Shown here: in pieces, positions 17,717 through 25,356 of the stretch
How positions within the stretch are numbered: the stretch's first letter is position 1
How the letters are laid out: the number at the start of each line of letters is the position of its first letter
Translations under genes and position numbers: made by a program
Assembly: GCA_949068525.1 (NCBI GenBank)
Contig: CARTIQ010000001.1
Location: 129,649-193,648, forward strand
DNA: 64,000 bases
Source: an uncultured Eubacteriales bacterium
GTDB lineage: Bacteria; Bacillota; Clostridia; Oscillospirales; Acutalibacteraceae
Direction of reading: 5' to 3'
The notes under the pieces: model-generated
Seen by the model: the letters and a program-made list of their open reading frames with translations, nothing else
Told to the model about the DNA's origin: nothing
Database searches by the model: none

Positions 17717-17750
17717 AAAATAAAAATCGCGCCTAGCATAAACGCGACTT
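17717..17750 (-). terminator. intrinsic terminator after tRNA-Gln
   Basis: On the minus strand AGTCGCG pairs with CGCGATT (one G-T pair), followed by a T-rich tract. Confidence 0.7.
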
Positions 17751-17775
17751 TGTACAACGCCATAAAGCCTAGCAT

Positions 17776-17849
17776 TGGCTGCGGAACTAGGATTCGAACC
17801 CAGACAAACAGAGTCAGAGTCTGCTGTGCTACCCTTACACAATTCCGCA
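17776..17849 (-). tRNA. tRNA-Gln (anticodon CTG)
   Basis: The acceptor TGCGGAA pairs with TTCCGCA; discriminator G and CCA are encoded. The anticodon stem GCAGA/TCTGT encloses loop CTCTGAC with anticodon CTG (codon CAG). The T-arm holds GTTCGAAT. Confidence 0.92.
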
Positions 17850-17861
17850 TCAATAAAAATA

Positions 17862-17890
17862 ATTATACTTAAAAATATATACAAAGTCAA
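17862..17890 (-). promoter_or_regulatory. sigma-A promoter of tRNA-Gln
   Basis: TTGACT (17890-17885) and TATAAT (17867-17862) on the minus strand, spacer 17. Confidence 0.7.
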
Positions 17891-17922
17891 GCACATAAGC
17901 TAAAAATCGAACTCAATTCAGT

Positions 17923-17955
17923 AAAAATAAAAAGCATGGCTACAAAAGCCACGCC
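17923..17955 (-). terminator. intrinsic terminator after rplL
   Basis: On the minus strand GCGTGGCT and AGCCATGC form a stem with a TTTGT loop (one G-T pair), followed by TTTTTATTTTT. Confidence 0.85.
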
Positions 17956-17979
17956 TCTCAAAAACATTAAATTTAAAAC

Positions 17980-18360
17980 CTATTTAACTTCTACTTCTGC
18001 ACCAGCTTCTGTAAGCTTAGCTTTAATGGCTTCAGAGTCTTCCTTAGAAACACCCTCTTTTAATGTTTTAGGTGCGCCATCCACAATTTCTTTAGCTTCT
18101 TTTAATCCAAGGCCAGTAATCTCTTTAACAACCTTAATAACAGCAACCTTGTTAGCACCAGCCGATTTCAAAACAACTTCAAATTCAGACTTTTCATCAG
18201 CAGCAGCCGCGCCACTGCCAGCAGCCGGAGCAGCCGCCACAGCAACAGGAGCAGCAGCAGATACGCCAAACTCTTCTTCCAGAGCCTTAACAAGCTCACT
18301 CAATTCCAAAACAGTTAACGCTTTAACGTCTTCAATTAACTTTGTAACTTTATCTGACAT
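17980..18360 (-). CDS. rplL: 50S ribosomal protein L7/L12
   Basis: The stalk protein of 126 residues recruits translational GTPases. It has an N-terminal dimerisation helix (SDKVTKLIEDVKALTVLELSE), an Ala/Gly-rich hinge (about 42-60), and the C-terminal domain with GLGLKEAKEIVDGAPKTLKE. GGAGGATAATTATT precedes the ATG at 18360. It is the second gene of rplJL. Confidence 0.98.
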   Translation of the reverse strand: MSDKVTKLIEDVKALTVLELSELVKALEEEFGVSAAAPVAVAAAPAAGSGAAAADEKSEFEVVLKSAGANKVAVIKVVKEITGLGLKEAKEIVDGAPKTLKEGVSKEDSEAIKAKLTEAGAEVEVK

Positions 18361-18452
18361 AATAATTATCCTCCAAAAATTTAATAAATTTGAGCACAAA
18401 GCTCTTTTTAACAATTCTAAAATTAAATAATAAAATAAACTCAAATAAGCAA

Positions 18453-18995
18453 TCAAGCACTCTGTTCACTCTGCTGCTTATTCGCAATAGCACCAAGGGC
18501 CACAACAAGCCCTCTAATAGCGCCATTAAGCACCGCAACAAAACCAGAAATCGGCGCATTCAAGCCGCCCAAAGCCTTTGCCACAAGCACTTCTTTTGTT
18601 GGCAGCTTAGCAAGATTATTAACCTCAGCCTCGCTAATTACGCTCCCCTCAATAAATCCAGCCTTCGCCTTAAAAAAGTCGTGATCTTTAGCAAAATTAC
18701 AAAGAATCCTAGCTGCAGCAACATGATCGTTCTTACTAATAGCAATAGCAGTAGTTCCCTCAAGAAAAGGTTCCAGTCCGTCAATTTCAGCTTCCTTAGC
18801 AGCCCGTTGAAGTAAAGTATTTTTAACTACAAAATATTCAACACCAGTTTCCCTAAGTTCTTTGCGCAACTTAGTGTCGTCCGCAACGTTAATGCCCTTA
18901 TAATTAACGATAACGCCAGCACAAGCGCTTTTCAAATTCTCGGCTAAATTTGCAACTAACGCCTTTTTTTGTTCCAAAATTTTTTCGCTCGGCAA
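18453..18995 (-). CDS. rplJ: 50S ribosomal protein L10
   Basis: The stalk base protein of 180 residues binds 23S rRNA and anchors L7/L12 dimers. GVIVNYKGINV, LRETGVEYFVVKNTLLQRA and EGTTAIAIS are typical; the C-terminal helix is Ala-rich. The start is TTG at 18995 with GGAGGTG seven bases upstream. The L10 leader upstream suggests feedback control by the L10(L12)4 complex. Confidence 0.97.
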   Translation of the reverse strand: MPSEKILEQKKALVANLAENLKSACAGVIVNYKGINVADDTKLRKELRETGVEYFVVKNTLLQRAAKEAEIDGLEPFLEGTTAIAISKNDHVAAARILCNFAKDHDFFKAKAGFIEGSVISEAEVNNLAKLPTKEVLVAKALGGLNAPISGFVAVLNGAIRGLVVALGAIANKQQSEQSA

Positions 18996-19029
18996 TTCTA
19001 TTCACCTCCACAGCCAAAATTCCAGATGC

Positions 19030-19175
19030 ACAAAAATCAAAACGCCTATTCCGCAAACCGCAGAAAAGGCGTAAACACTCACAAAACAAGCATATCCGCG
19101 CCAATCCTCGGTAGGCGTGAACTCACATTACGCATTAATTATGCACCTACTGTCTTTGGAATAACAGTCTTACAT
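19030..19175 (-). promoter_or_regulatory. ribosomal protein L10 leader with attenuator hairpin
   Basis: The minus-strand transcript begins AAAGACAGTAGGTGC and later carries CCTACCGAGGA, the paired conserved elements of the Firmicute L10 leader that mimic the L10 site on 23S rRNA. Downstream, AACGCCTTTTCTGC folds against GCGGAATAGGCGTT (19041-19073) and a T-rich tract follows. This looks like a transcription attenuator just before the rplJ ribosome site. Confidence 0.85.
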
Positions 19176-19176
19176 T

Positions 19177-19205
19177 ATGATACCACTCATTCTCAAACTT
19201 GTCAA
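19177..19205 (-). promoter_or_regulatory. sigma-A promoter of rplJL
   Basis: TTGACA (19205-19200) and TATCAT (19182-19177) on the minus strand, spacer 17. It lies just upstream of the L10 leader. Confidence 0.75.
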
Positions 19206-19243
19206 GAGGGGCAAAAAATTTCCACCTAAATTTTTTAGCAAAT

Positions 19244-20638
19244 CTAAAATTCTGCGGTTCCAGTAGTTCTTGGGAATGGCAGTACGTCCCGAATATTCGA
19301 GATTCCCGTCAAATACATAATAAGTCGTTCAAATCCTAAGCCAAACCCCGAATGCACCACCGTTCCATATCGCCGAAGGTCCAAGTACCACCAATAGTCC
19401 CCCTCCTGCAAATTTAGCTCCTTCATCCGCGAAAGCAAGTGATCCAACCGTTCTTCACGCTGACTTCCACCCACAATTTCGCCGATCCCCGGAACCAGCA
19501 AGTCCATCGCCGCCACGGTCTTTCCATCCTCGTTCTCACGCATATAAAATGACTTTATCTCTTTGGGGTAGTCTATCACAAAAACCGGCTTTTTATAGAT
19601 TTTCTCCGTCAAATACTTCTCGTGCTCTGTCTGCAGGTCTATTCCCCACGAAACCTTGTATTCAAAGGCGTCATTATTCTCTTCCAGAATTTTTACCGCG
19701 TCCGTGTAGGTTACAACGCCAAAGTCCGAGTTCAAAATGTTCGTGAGTTTGCTTAGCAACTCTTTGTCATAAAAACTATTAAAGAATTCCATGTCGTTCG
19801 GGCAAGTCTCCAGCACATAGCTTACAATGAACTTCATCATGTTTTCGGCAATTTCCATGCAGTCCTTCAAATCGGCAAACGCCATTTCTGGCTCAATCAT
19901 CCAAAACTCCGCTGCATGCCGCTGTGTATAGGATTTCTCTGCCCTAAAGGTAGGGCCAAATGTATAAATATTACCAAGTGCCAGTGCCATGCATTCGCCC
20001 TCCAGCTGCCCGGAGACCGTCAGTGAAGTATGCTTCTGGAAAAAGTCCTGCGAATAGTCCACTTGACCGTCCTTTGTTTTCGGAACATTTTCAAGGGCCA
20101 GCGTAGTAATAGTGAACATCTCTCCGGCACCTTCACAGTCACTGCCCGTGATTATCGGAGTGTGCGCATAAACGAATCCCTGCTCCTGAAAAAACTTATG
20201 GATAGCATAAGCCGCAGCAGAACGGACTCTATAAGCTGCTCCAAAGGTGTTCGTCCTGGGTCGCAGATGCGCAATCGTCCTCAAATATTCAAGCGTATGC
20301 CTCTTTTTTTGCAGCGGATAGTCGCTCGTAGACTCGCCTTCTATAAAGATTCCGGTTGCTTGAATCTCAAAAGGTTGCTTGGCCTGCGGAGTCAACAGCA
20401 AAACTCCCTTTACGCAAACCGCCGAACCCACATTGAGCTTTGCAACCTCTTTAAAATTCTTCACCTTCTCCTCAACAAAAACCACCTGTAAATCTTTAAA
20501 AAAGCTGCCATCGTTAAGTTGCATAAATCCCAATGCTTTCGAGTCCCGGATAGTTTTAACCCAACCGCAAACTGTTATTTCTTTATTCGCAAATTTTGCC
20601 GAATCCTTGTAAAGCTCCGCTATTTTAACTCTCTTCAT
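19244..20638 (-). CDS. asnS: asparaginyl-tRNA synthetase
   Basis: A class IIb synthetase of 464 residues that charges tRNA-Asn. The N-terminal OB fold (ITVCGWVKTIRDSKALGFMQLNDG) binds the anticodon. The catalytic core shows motif 2 (FGPTFRAEKSYTQRHAAEFWMIEPE) and motif 3 (GFGLGFERLIMYLTG), and the end FPRTTGTAEF is characteristic of AsnRS. The ATG at 20638 lacks a strong ribosome site. I see no T-box in the short leader. Confidence 0.97.
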   Translation of the reverse strand: MKRVKIAELYKDSAKFANKEITVCGWVKTIRDSKALGFMQLNDGSFFKDLQVVFVEEKVKNFKEVAKLNVGSAVCVKGVLLLTPQAKQPFEIQATGIFIEGESTSDYPLQKKRHTLEYLRTIAHLRPRTNTFGAAYRVRSAAAYAIHKFFQEQGFVYAHTPIITGSDCEGAGEMFTITTLALENVPKTKDGQVDYSQDFFQKHTSLTVSGQLEGECMALALGNIYTFGPTFRAEKSYTQRHAAEFWMIEPEMAFADLKDCMEIAENMMKFIVSYVLETCPNDMEFFNSFYDKELLSKLTNILNSDFGVVTYTDAVKILEENNDAFEYKVSWGIDLQTEHEKYLTEKIYKKPVFVIDYPKEIKSFYMRENEDGKTVAAMDLLVPGIGEIVGGSQREERLDHLLSRMKELNLQEGDYWWYLDLRRYGTVVHSGFGLGFERLIMYLTGISNIRDVLPFPRTTGTAEF

Positions 20639-20703
20639 TGCAAAGCATAATCAACATTAAATGATTATGTACTCCCGCCCTTCTAAATAAAAGTTTCAAT
20701 AAT

Positions 20704-20732
20704 ATTATATCCAATATAAAACTAATCGTAAA
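20704..20732 (-). promoter_or_regulatory. sigma-A promoter of asnS
   Basis: TTTACG (20732-20727) and TATAAT (20709-20704) on the minus strand, spacer 17. It is divergent from the promoter at 20782. Confidence 0.65.
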
Positions 20733-20781
20733 GCGCTAAACCAAATTTTTGCAAAAATTTTTAAAAATTTTAATAAATATA

Positions 20782-20831
20782 TTGACATGTTTTTTGTTTT
20801 TTTGGTATAATATTGACAATGTGGTCACATT
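20782..20831 (+). promoter_or_regulatory. sigma-A promoter with palindrome over the start site, second double-glycine peptide gene
   Basis: TTGACA (20782-20787) and TATAAT (20806-20811) are 18 bases apart, with TGG as extended -10. AATGTG-GT-CACATT (20818-20831) is a 6+6 inverted repeat that begins at the expected first transcribed base, a natural position for a repressor. Confidence 0.65.
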
Positions 20832-20859
20832 AACTTTTTATTGATAGGAGGAATATAAA

Positions 20860-21057
20860 ATGTCAGAAAAGAAACAAAATAACCCTGCTGAATTAAACGA
20901 AAATAATTTGGAAGGAATATCCGGCGGAACTATTGGCTTTCATATATTTGACGACGCCACCTCTGGCTGGGTTGCTTCTGGTTCTCCGGGTGTAGTTTTT
21001 AAAAGTTCTGCAGAAGCCAGGGAGGCAGATAAAGCAAACGAAAGCAAACGGTTGTAG
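20860..21057 (+). CDS. double-glycine-leader peptide, second copy type
   Basis: A 65-residue peptide with leader end LNENNLEGISGG (residues 12-23) and a 42-residue mature part that has no Cys. The mature part has an aromatic strand (GFHIFDD), a GWVASGSPGVVF strand-turn, and a polar helix ending in ESKRL. The general order (strand, strand, Phe-Lys/Ala-Ser/Thr then an Ala/Glu helix) resembles the mature part of the 16806-17081 peptide. AGGAGG lies eight bases before the ATG. No exporter or tailoring enzyme is adjacent. Its role as bacteriocin, signal or other secreted peptide is open. Confidence 0.75.
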   Translation: MSEKKQNNPAELNENNLEGISGGTIGFHIFDDATSGWVASGSPGVVFKSSAEAREADKANESKRL

Positions 21058-21064
21058 TGGCAAA

Positions 21065-21142
21065 ATGGCAATAGAAGAAATGAATGCTCCCATCAAGACA
21101 ACTCGTTTTGGTACTTGGGGGTCGCCGGTGCCTCATTCTTGA
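21065..21142 (+). CDS. micro-ORF downstream of the double-glycine peptide (25 residues)
   Basis: Seven bases behind the preceding stop, ATG at 21065 opens a 25-codon frame: MAIEEMNAPIKTTRFGTWGS then PVPHS. The second half is rich in Gly, Thr, Ser, Pro and Trp. The ribosome site is weak (AGTGG). After the TGA at 21140-21142 the same frame runs 11 more codons, with another TW pair, to a TAA at 21176. It may be a real small peptide, a decayed longer gene, or chance. Confidence 0.3.
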   Translation: MAIEEMNAPIKTTRFGTWGSPVPHS

Positions 21143-21218
21143 GGTAGTACGACTATGACTTGGAGCAAAGGAATCTAAATCAACACAAAATATTTTTTAT
21201 TAAAATTATGCTAATAAG

Positions 21219-21250
21219 AGGATACAAATGTATTGTATCCTTATTTTTAT
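21219..21250 (+). terminator. intrinsic terminator after the double-glycine peptide unit
   Basis: GGATACAA (21220-21227) pairs with TTGTATCC (21233-21240) across ATGTA, then TTATTTTTATTT. It may also help stop the convergent V-ATPase transcript. Confidence 0.8.
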
Positions 21251-21873
21251 TTAGTTGCGCCGGTTTTCATTAATCTCGCTTGAGCACTGCGTTCATTTTC
21301 GTCTAGTTTCATTAAAATGTACCGGATTCCGCCCTCCGCCTGAGGAATTACCACATACTCCAACGCGTTGACTCTTCTGCGCGTTTTTTCGATTTCTCTC
21401 GCCAAAAGCTGGCATGATTTCTCGACCTCCGCCAACTTCAGCATATCCTCAAAAGTCTCCGAGAGCGCCTTCACTGCGTCGTCCAGGCTAAAAGAAGTAA
21501 ACGCCAGGCCATAAGAATATATGTCGTTTTTGTCGGCCGTCCTAGTATTATAGCTAAACTTCGGTACGTTCACACTCATAATATTCCTACTAGAAACTTC
21601 AATAGAAACAGACTGCTTCGGTGCAATAAGCGCAACCCTTAGAGCTTCTTCGCTCATTTCAGACTTCGCAATCAAAAACTTCTCATTAGCCCTTTTTATT
21701 CCGCGTTCAACTTTTTGGCGCAAATTTTTGTTTTCTTCTACCATAGCGATGAACTGCTTCATCAGTTCGTCTCGCTTGTCTTTCAAGAGCTTGTGCCCAC
21801 GCACGGCCATAACTCGCTTCTTTTTTAGCCGCGTAAGCTCCATTCTAGTGGGATTTACCTGTGCTGTCGCCAT
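21247..21873 (-). CDS. ntpD: V-type ATP synthase subunit D
   Basis: The central rotor shaft subunit, 208 residues. It is two long helices forming an antiparallel coiled coil (NPTRMELTRLKKKRVMAVRGHKLLKDKRDEL at the start, RRVNALEYVVIPQAEGGIRYI near the end). The start overlaps closely with the ntpB end (two bases between stop and ATG). It is the last gene of the operon. Confidence 0.95.
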   Translation of the reverse strand: MATAQVNPTRMELTRLKKKRVMAVRGHKLLKDKRDELMKQFIAMVEENKNLRQKVERGIKRANEKFLIAKSEMSEEALRVALIAPKQSVSIEVSSRNIMSVNVPKFSYNTRTADKNDIYSYGLAFTSFSLDDAVKALSETFEDMLKLAEVEKSCQLLAREIEKTRRRVNALEYVVIPQAEGGIRYILMKLDENERSAQARLMKTGATK

Positions 21874-21875
21874 AA

Positions 21876-23255
21876 TTAATCACTACTTTTCATGTAATAT
21901 TCGTCCAAAAACTCGTCCTTAATCCGCTTTAGCTCGCTGCGTGGCAAAATCGAAAGCAGCTTCCAGCCGATGTCCAAAGTTTTCTCGATGCTTCTGTTGT
22001 TCTCATATCCCTGCGAGATATACTCATCCTCAAAGGCGTTCGCAAACTTTGCGTAAAGCTTGTCAATGTCTGTAAGTGCCGCCTCTCCAAGGATTATCAT
22101 CAGCTCCTTAGCCTCTTTGCCCCTAGCATACGCTGAAAACAGCTGATTCATCGTGTTCGCGTGGTCTTCTCTAGTCTTGCCCTTACCGATTCCCTTATCT
22201 TTTAACCGAGAAAGTGACGGCAAAACATCAATTGGTGGTGTCAGACCTTTTCTAAACAATTCTCGGCTCAAGATGATTTGTCCTTCTGTTATATAACCTG
22301 TCAAATCTGGGATCGGGTGCGTTTTGTCATCCTCCGGCATCGTCAGAATCGGAATAAGCGTGATGCTACCCTTTTTGCCCTTATGACGCCCTGCCCGTTC
22401 ATAGATCGAAGCCAAATCCGTATACATATATCCCGGATATCCGCGCCGTCCAGGGATTTCTCTGCGCGCGGCCGAAACTTCCCTCAAAGCATCTGCATAG
22501 TTCGTTATGTCCGTCATAATCACAAGCACATGCATATCCTTTTCAAAAGCCAAAAACTCTGCCGCCGTCAAAGCCATCTTGGGAGTGGCTATGCGCTCTA
22601 CTGCAGGGTCATTGGCCAAATTCAAAAACATCACTGTGCGGTCTATGGCGCCGGTGGCCTCAAAGCTCTCAACAAAAAACTGCGACTCCTCAAAAGTGAT
22701 ACCCATAGCTGCAAAAACCACTGCAAAAGGCTCCTGCGCACCCCTCACCTTCGCTTGACGTGCTATTTGGGCTGCCAACTTTGCATGGGGCAATCCGCTG
22801 GCAGAAAAAATCGGTAACTTTTGGCCCCTAACAAGCGTGTTCAAGCCATCAATCGCCGAAACGCCTGTCTGAATAAACTCTTGCGGATAATTTCTCGCAG
22901 CGGGATTCATCGGCAGCCCATTTATGTCCATCCGCTTTTCTGGCAAAATTCCTGCACCGCCGTCAATAGGCCTCCCCAAGCCGTCAAAAACTCGACTCAG
23001 CATATCAATCGAGACTCCAAGCTGCATGCTTCTCCCCAAAAATCGCACCTTACTGTTCGAAAGATTTATCCCTGCAGAATGCTCAAACAGCTGCACTAAA
23101 GCATTTGTCCCATCAATTTCAAGTACTCTGCAGCGACGTTTTTCTCCGTTTGCAAGTTCTATTTCGCCCATCTCATCAAACTTTACGTCCTCAACATCCC
23201 TCACCAACATCAAAGGGCCAGCAACTTCTTCTATTGTTCTGTACTCTTTCGGCAT
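21876..23255 (-). CDS. ntpB: V-type ATP synthase subunit B
   Basis: The non-catalytic nucleotide-site subunit, 459 residues. It has the beta-barrel N-domain and the ATPase core without a Walker A lysine (SASGLPHAKLAAQ in place of a P-loop), as in the family. ITNYADALREVSAARREIPGRRGYPGYMY is the B-subunit signature. GGGAGGATTTTTG precedes the ATG, which shares its A with the ntpA stop (TGATG), so translation is coupled. Confidence 0.97.
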   Translation of the reverse strand: MPKEYRTIEEVAGPLMLVRDVEDVKFDEMGEIELANGEKRRCRVLEIDGTNALVQLFEHSAGINLSNSKVRFLGRSMQLGVSIDMLSRVFDGLGRPIDGGAGILPEKRMDINGLPMNPAARNYPQEFIQTGVSAIDGLNTLVRGQKLPIFSASGLPHAKLAAQIARQAKVRGAQEPFAVVFAAMGITFEESQFFVESFEATGAIDRTVMFLNLANDPAVERIATPKMALTAAEFLAFEKDMHVLVIMTDITNYADALREVSAARREIPGRRGYPGYMYTDLASIYERAGRHKGKKGSITLIPILTMPEDDKTHPIPDLTGYITEGQIILSRELFRKGLTPPIDVLPSLSRLKDKGIGKGKTREDHANTMNQLFSAYARGKEAKELMIILGEAALTDIDKLYAKFANAFEDEYISQGYENNRSIEKTLDIGWKLLSILPRSELKRIKDEFLDEYYMKSSD

Positions 23256-25021
23256 CAAAAATCCTCCCTCTTTAATGTTGACCCGATCTCTTCCGACATC
23301 GCTCTCACTATGCTATCGTACTCCTTCTTACTTTCTAAATTAGAAATATACTTAAATCGTCCAACGCGCTCTCTCACCGGCAAACTCAGCAGGGGTTCTA
23401 TCTGCGCGCCGTTTTCTAATACTTGCCACGATAAATCGTAAAATTCCAAAATCAGCTTTATCATTAGGTACTGTTTGTCTATAGTCGTGTAGGCGTCCTC
23501 CTCGTGAAAGGCGTTTTGGTGCAAGAAGTCCTCCCGAATTGACCGCGCCACTTCCAACTTCAGCCTATCTTGTGCCGATAGCGCGTCCATTCCGACAAGC
23601 TTTACAATCTCCTCAAGCTCTGCTTCCTCCTGCAAGAGGCGCATCATACGTGTCCGTAGCCACATAAATTCCGAATCCACATTGCTGTTGAACCAGTCAG
23701 ATAAAGTATCCACGTACAAAGAGTAGCTGTTTAGCCAGTTTATCGCCGGGAAATGCCGTTTGTACGCCAGCGACGAGTCCAACCCCCAAAAAACCTTTAC
23801 GATGCGCAATGTAGCCTGCGACACGGGTTCCGAGATATCCCCACCCGGCGGAGAAACAGCTCCAATAACGGATAAGGCCCCCTCCCGCGGGGTTTTGCCT
23901 AGAGACACAACTCGACCGGCACGCTCATAGAATTGTGCCAACCTGCTACCTAAATACGCTGGATACCCCTCTTCACCGGGCATCTCTTGTAACCGTCCAG
24001 ACATTTCCCGCAAGGCTTCCGCCCACCGCGAAGTTGAATCTGCCATAAGTGCCACAGAATATCCCATATCTCGAAAATATTCGGCAATTGTGATGCCCGT
24101 ATATATCGAAGCTTCGCGCGCAGCGACCGGCATATCCGAAGTGTTCGCAATCAAAACCGTACGTTTCATCAAAGACTGACCTGTTTTTGGGTCAATCAGC
24201 TCCGGGAACTCATTTAAAACGTCCGTCATTTCGTTGCCGCGCTCTCCGCAACCAATGTAGACAACGATGTCCGCGTCTGCCCACTTGGCCAACTGATGCT
24301 GCACTACAGTCTTTCCGCTGCCAAAAGGCCCCGGCACTGCCGCTACTCCGCCTTTCGCAATAGGAAAAAGCGTATCTATAACCCGCTGCCCTGTGATTAG
24401 CGGCATATCAGGCGACAACTTTTTTTTGTACGGACGGCCCACTCTAACTGGCCATTTCTGCATCAGAGTCAGCTCTCTTGCCCCTTTTGTGGTTTTTATC
24501 GTAGCGACGGTTTGATCCACGGTGTAGCTGCCCTCTTTTATCGACTCAACAATGCCAAACACGCCATCTGGCACCATTATTCTGTGTTTAACCAGTTCTG
24601 TTTCCGCAACTGTCCCGATGATATCGCCAGGTTCAACTTCGTCCCCGACCTTAACTTTGGGTACAAAGTTCCACTTTTTGTCTCGCTTCAGTGCTGGCAC
24701 CTCGACTCCCCGCTTTAGATTATTCCCCGAGGCTTTCATAATGTCGTCTAGCGGCCGCTGGATTCCATCAAAAATACTGCCAATAAGTCCCGGTCCAAGC
24801 TCCACGCTCAGCGGTTCTTTCGTAGACTCTACGGGGGCTCCCGGTCCCAGCCCCGAAGTTTCTTCATAAACCTGAATCGAAGCTTTATCACCGTGCATCT
24901 CGATAATCTCACCTATTAAATGTTCGTCGCTAACTTTAACCACGTCAAACATATTTGCATCTTTCATGTTTTCCGCGATAACTAGCGGACCCGCGACCTT
25001 TTTTATAATGCCTTTGCCCAT
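23255..25021 (-). CDS. ntpA: V-type ATP synthase subunit A (catalytic)
   Basis: The catalytic subunit, 588 residues, typical length. GPFGSGKTVVQHQ is the P-loop; GCGERGNEMTDVL is the catalytic Glu segment; the non-homologous insert specific to V-type A subunits lies around residues 110-200. PPGGDISEPVSQ follows. AGGTGAAAAG precedes the ATG. Confidence 0.97.
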   Translation of the reverse strand: MGKGIIKKVAGPLVIAENMKDANMFDVVKVSDEHLIGEIIEMHGDKASIQVYEETSGLGPGAPVESTKEPLSVELGPGLIGSIFDGIQRPLDDIMKASGNNLKRGVEVPALKRDKKWNFVPKVKVGDEVEPGDIIGTVAETELVKHRIMVPDGVFGIVESIKEGSYTVDQTVATIKTTKGARELTLMQKWPVRVGRPYKKKLSPDMPLITGQRVIDTLFPIAKGGVAAVPGPFGSGKTVVQHQLAKWADADIVVYIGCGERGNEMTDVLNEFPELIDPKTGQSLMKRTVLIANTSDMPVAAREASIYTGITIAEYFRDMGYSVALMADSTSRWAEALREMSGRLQEMPGEEGYPAYLGSRLAQFYERAGRVVSLGKTPREGALSVIGAVSPPGGDISEPVSQATLRIVKVFWGLDSSLAYKRHFPAINWLNSYSLYVDTLSDWFNSNVDSEFMWLRTRMMRLLQEEAELEEIVKLVGMDALSAQDRLKLEVARSIREDFLHQNAFHEEDAYTTIDKQYLMIKLILEFYDLSWQVLENGAQIEPLLSLPVRERVGRFKYISNLESKKEYDSIVRAMSEEIGSTLKREDF

Positions 25022-25041
25022 CTTTTCACCTGCTAACTTAT

Positions 25042-25356
25042 TTATGAAAATAAAATGTCCGTCCCAACAGCTTTTATAACAGAATCCTTTAAAGCCTTCA
25101 TTCCAAGCTTAGGTTCGCCCGATACACCGGGGATAGGGATAATTGAAACCTGCGTTTCTGCCGTAAGTTCCAGCAATTCGTCATAAATTTCGGCAATAAT
25201 GGATTCCGTCAAATATATTACTGCCAAATCCTCGTTTATCAGCCTGTTTACAACAGTTCTGGCTTCCTTTGAATCCTTTACCGAAAAAATCTCTAATCCA
25301 AGCGCCGCAAAGCCATAAATGCTATCTTTTTCTCCAACCACAGCTATTCTATGCAT
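25042..25356 (-). CDS. ntpG: V-type ATP synthase subunit F (NtpG)
   Basis: A small regulatory rotor subunit of 104 residues with a Rossmann-like fold. MHRIAVVGEKDSIYGFAALG and LAVIYLTESI are typical. Its ATG lies inside the end of ntpC (8-base overlap), indicating coupled translation. Confidence 0.92.
   Translation of the reverse strand: MHRIAVVGEKDSIYGFAALGLEIFSVKDSKEARTVVNRLINEDLAVIYLTESIIAEIYDELLELTAETQVSIIPIPGVSGEPKLGMKALKDSVIKAVGTDILFS

Noticed and set aside
21140..21142. Genetic recoding of TGA
   Set aside because: TGA is used as an ordinary stop by several sure genes here (sua5, dpaA, the GGGtGRT gene), so general TGA reassignment is excluded.
22278..22817. Open frame of 179 codons on the plus strand inside ntpB
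   Set aside because: It lies wholly antisense to a certain V-ATPase gene, has no ribosome site, and its protein looks like low-complexity Arg/His/Ser shadow sequence.
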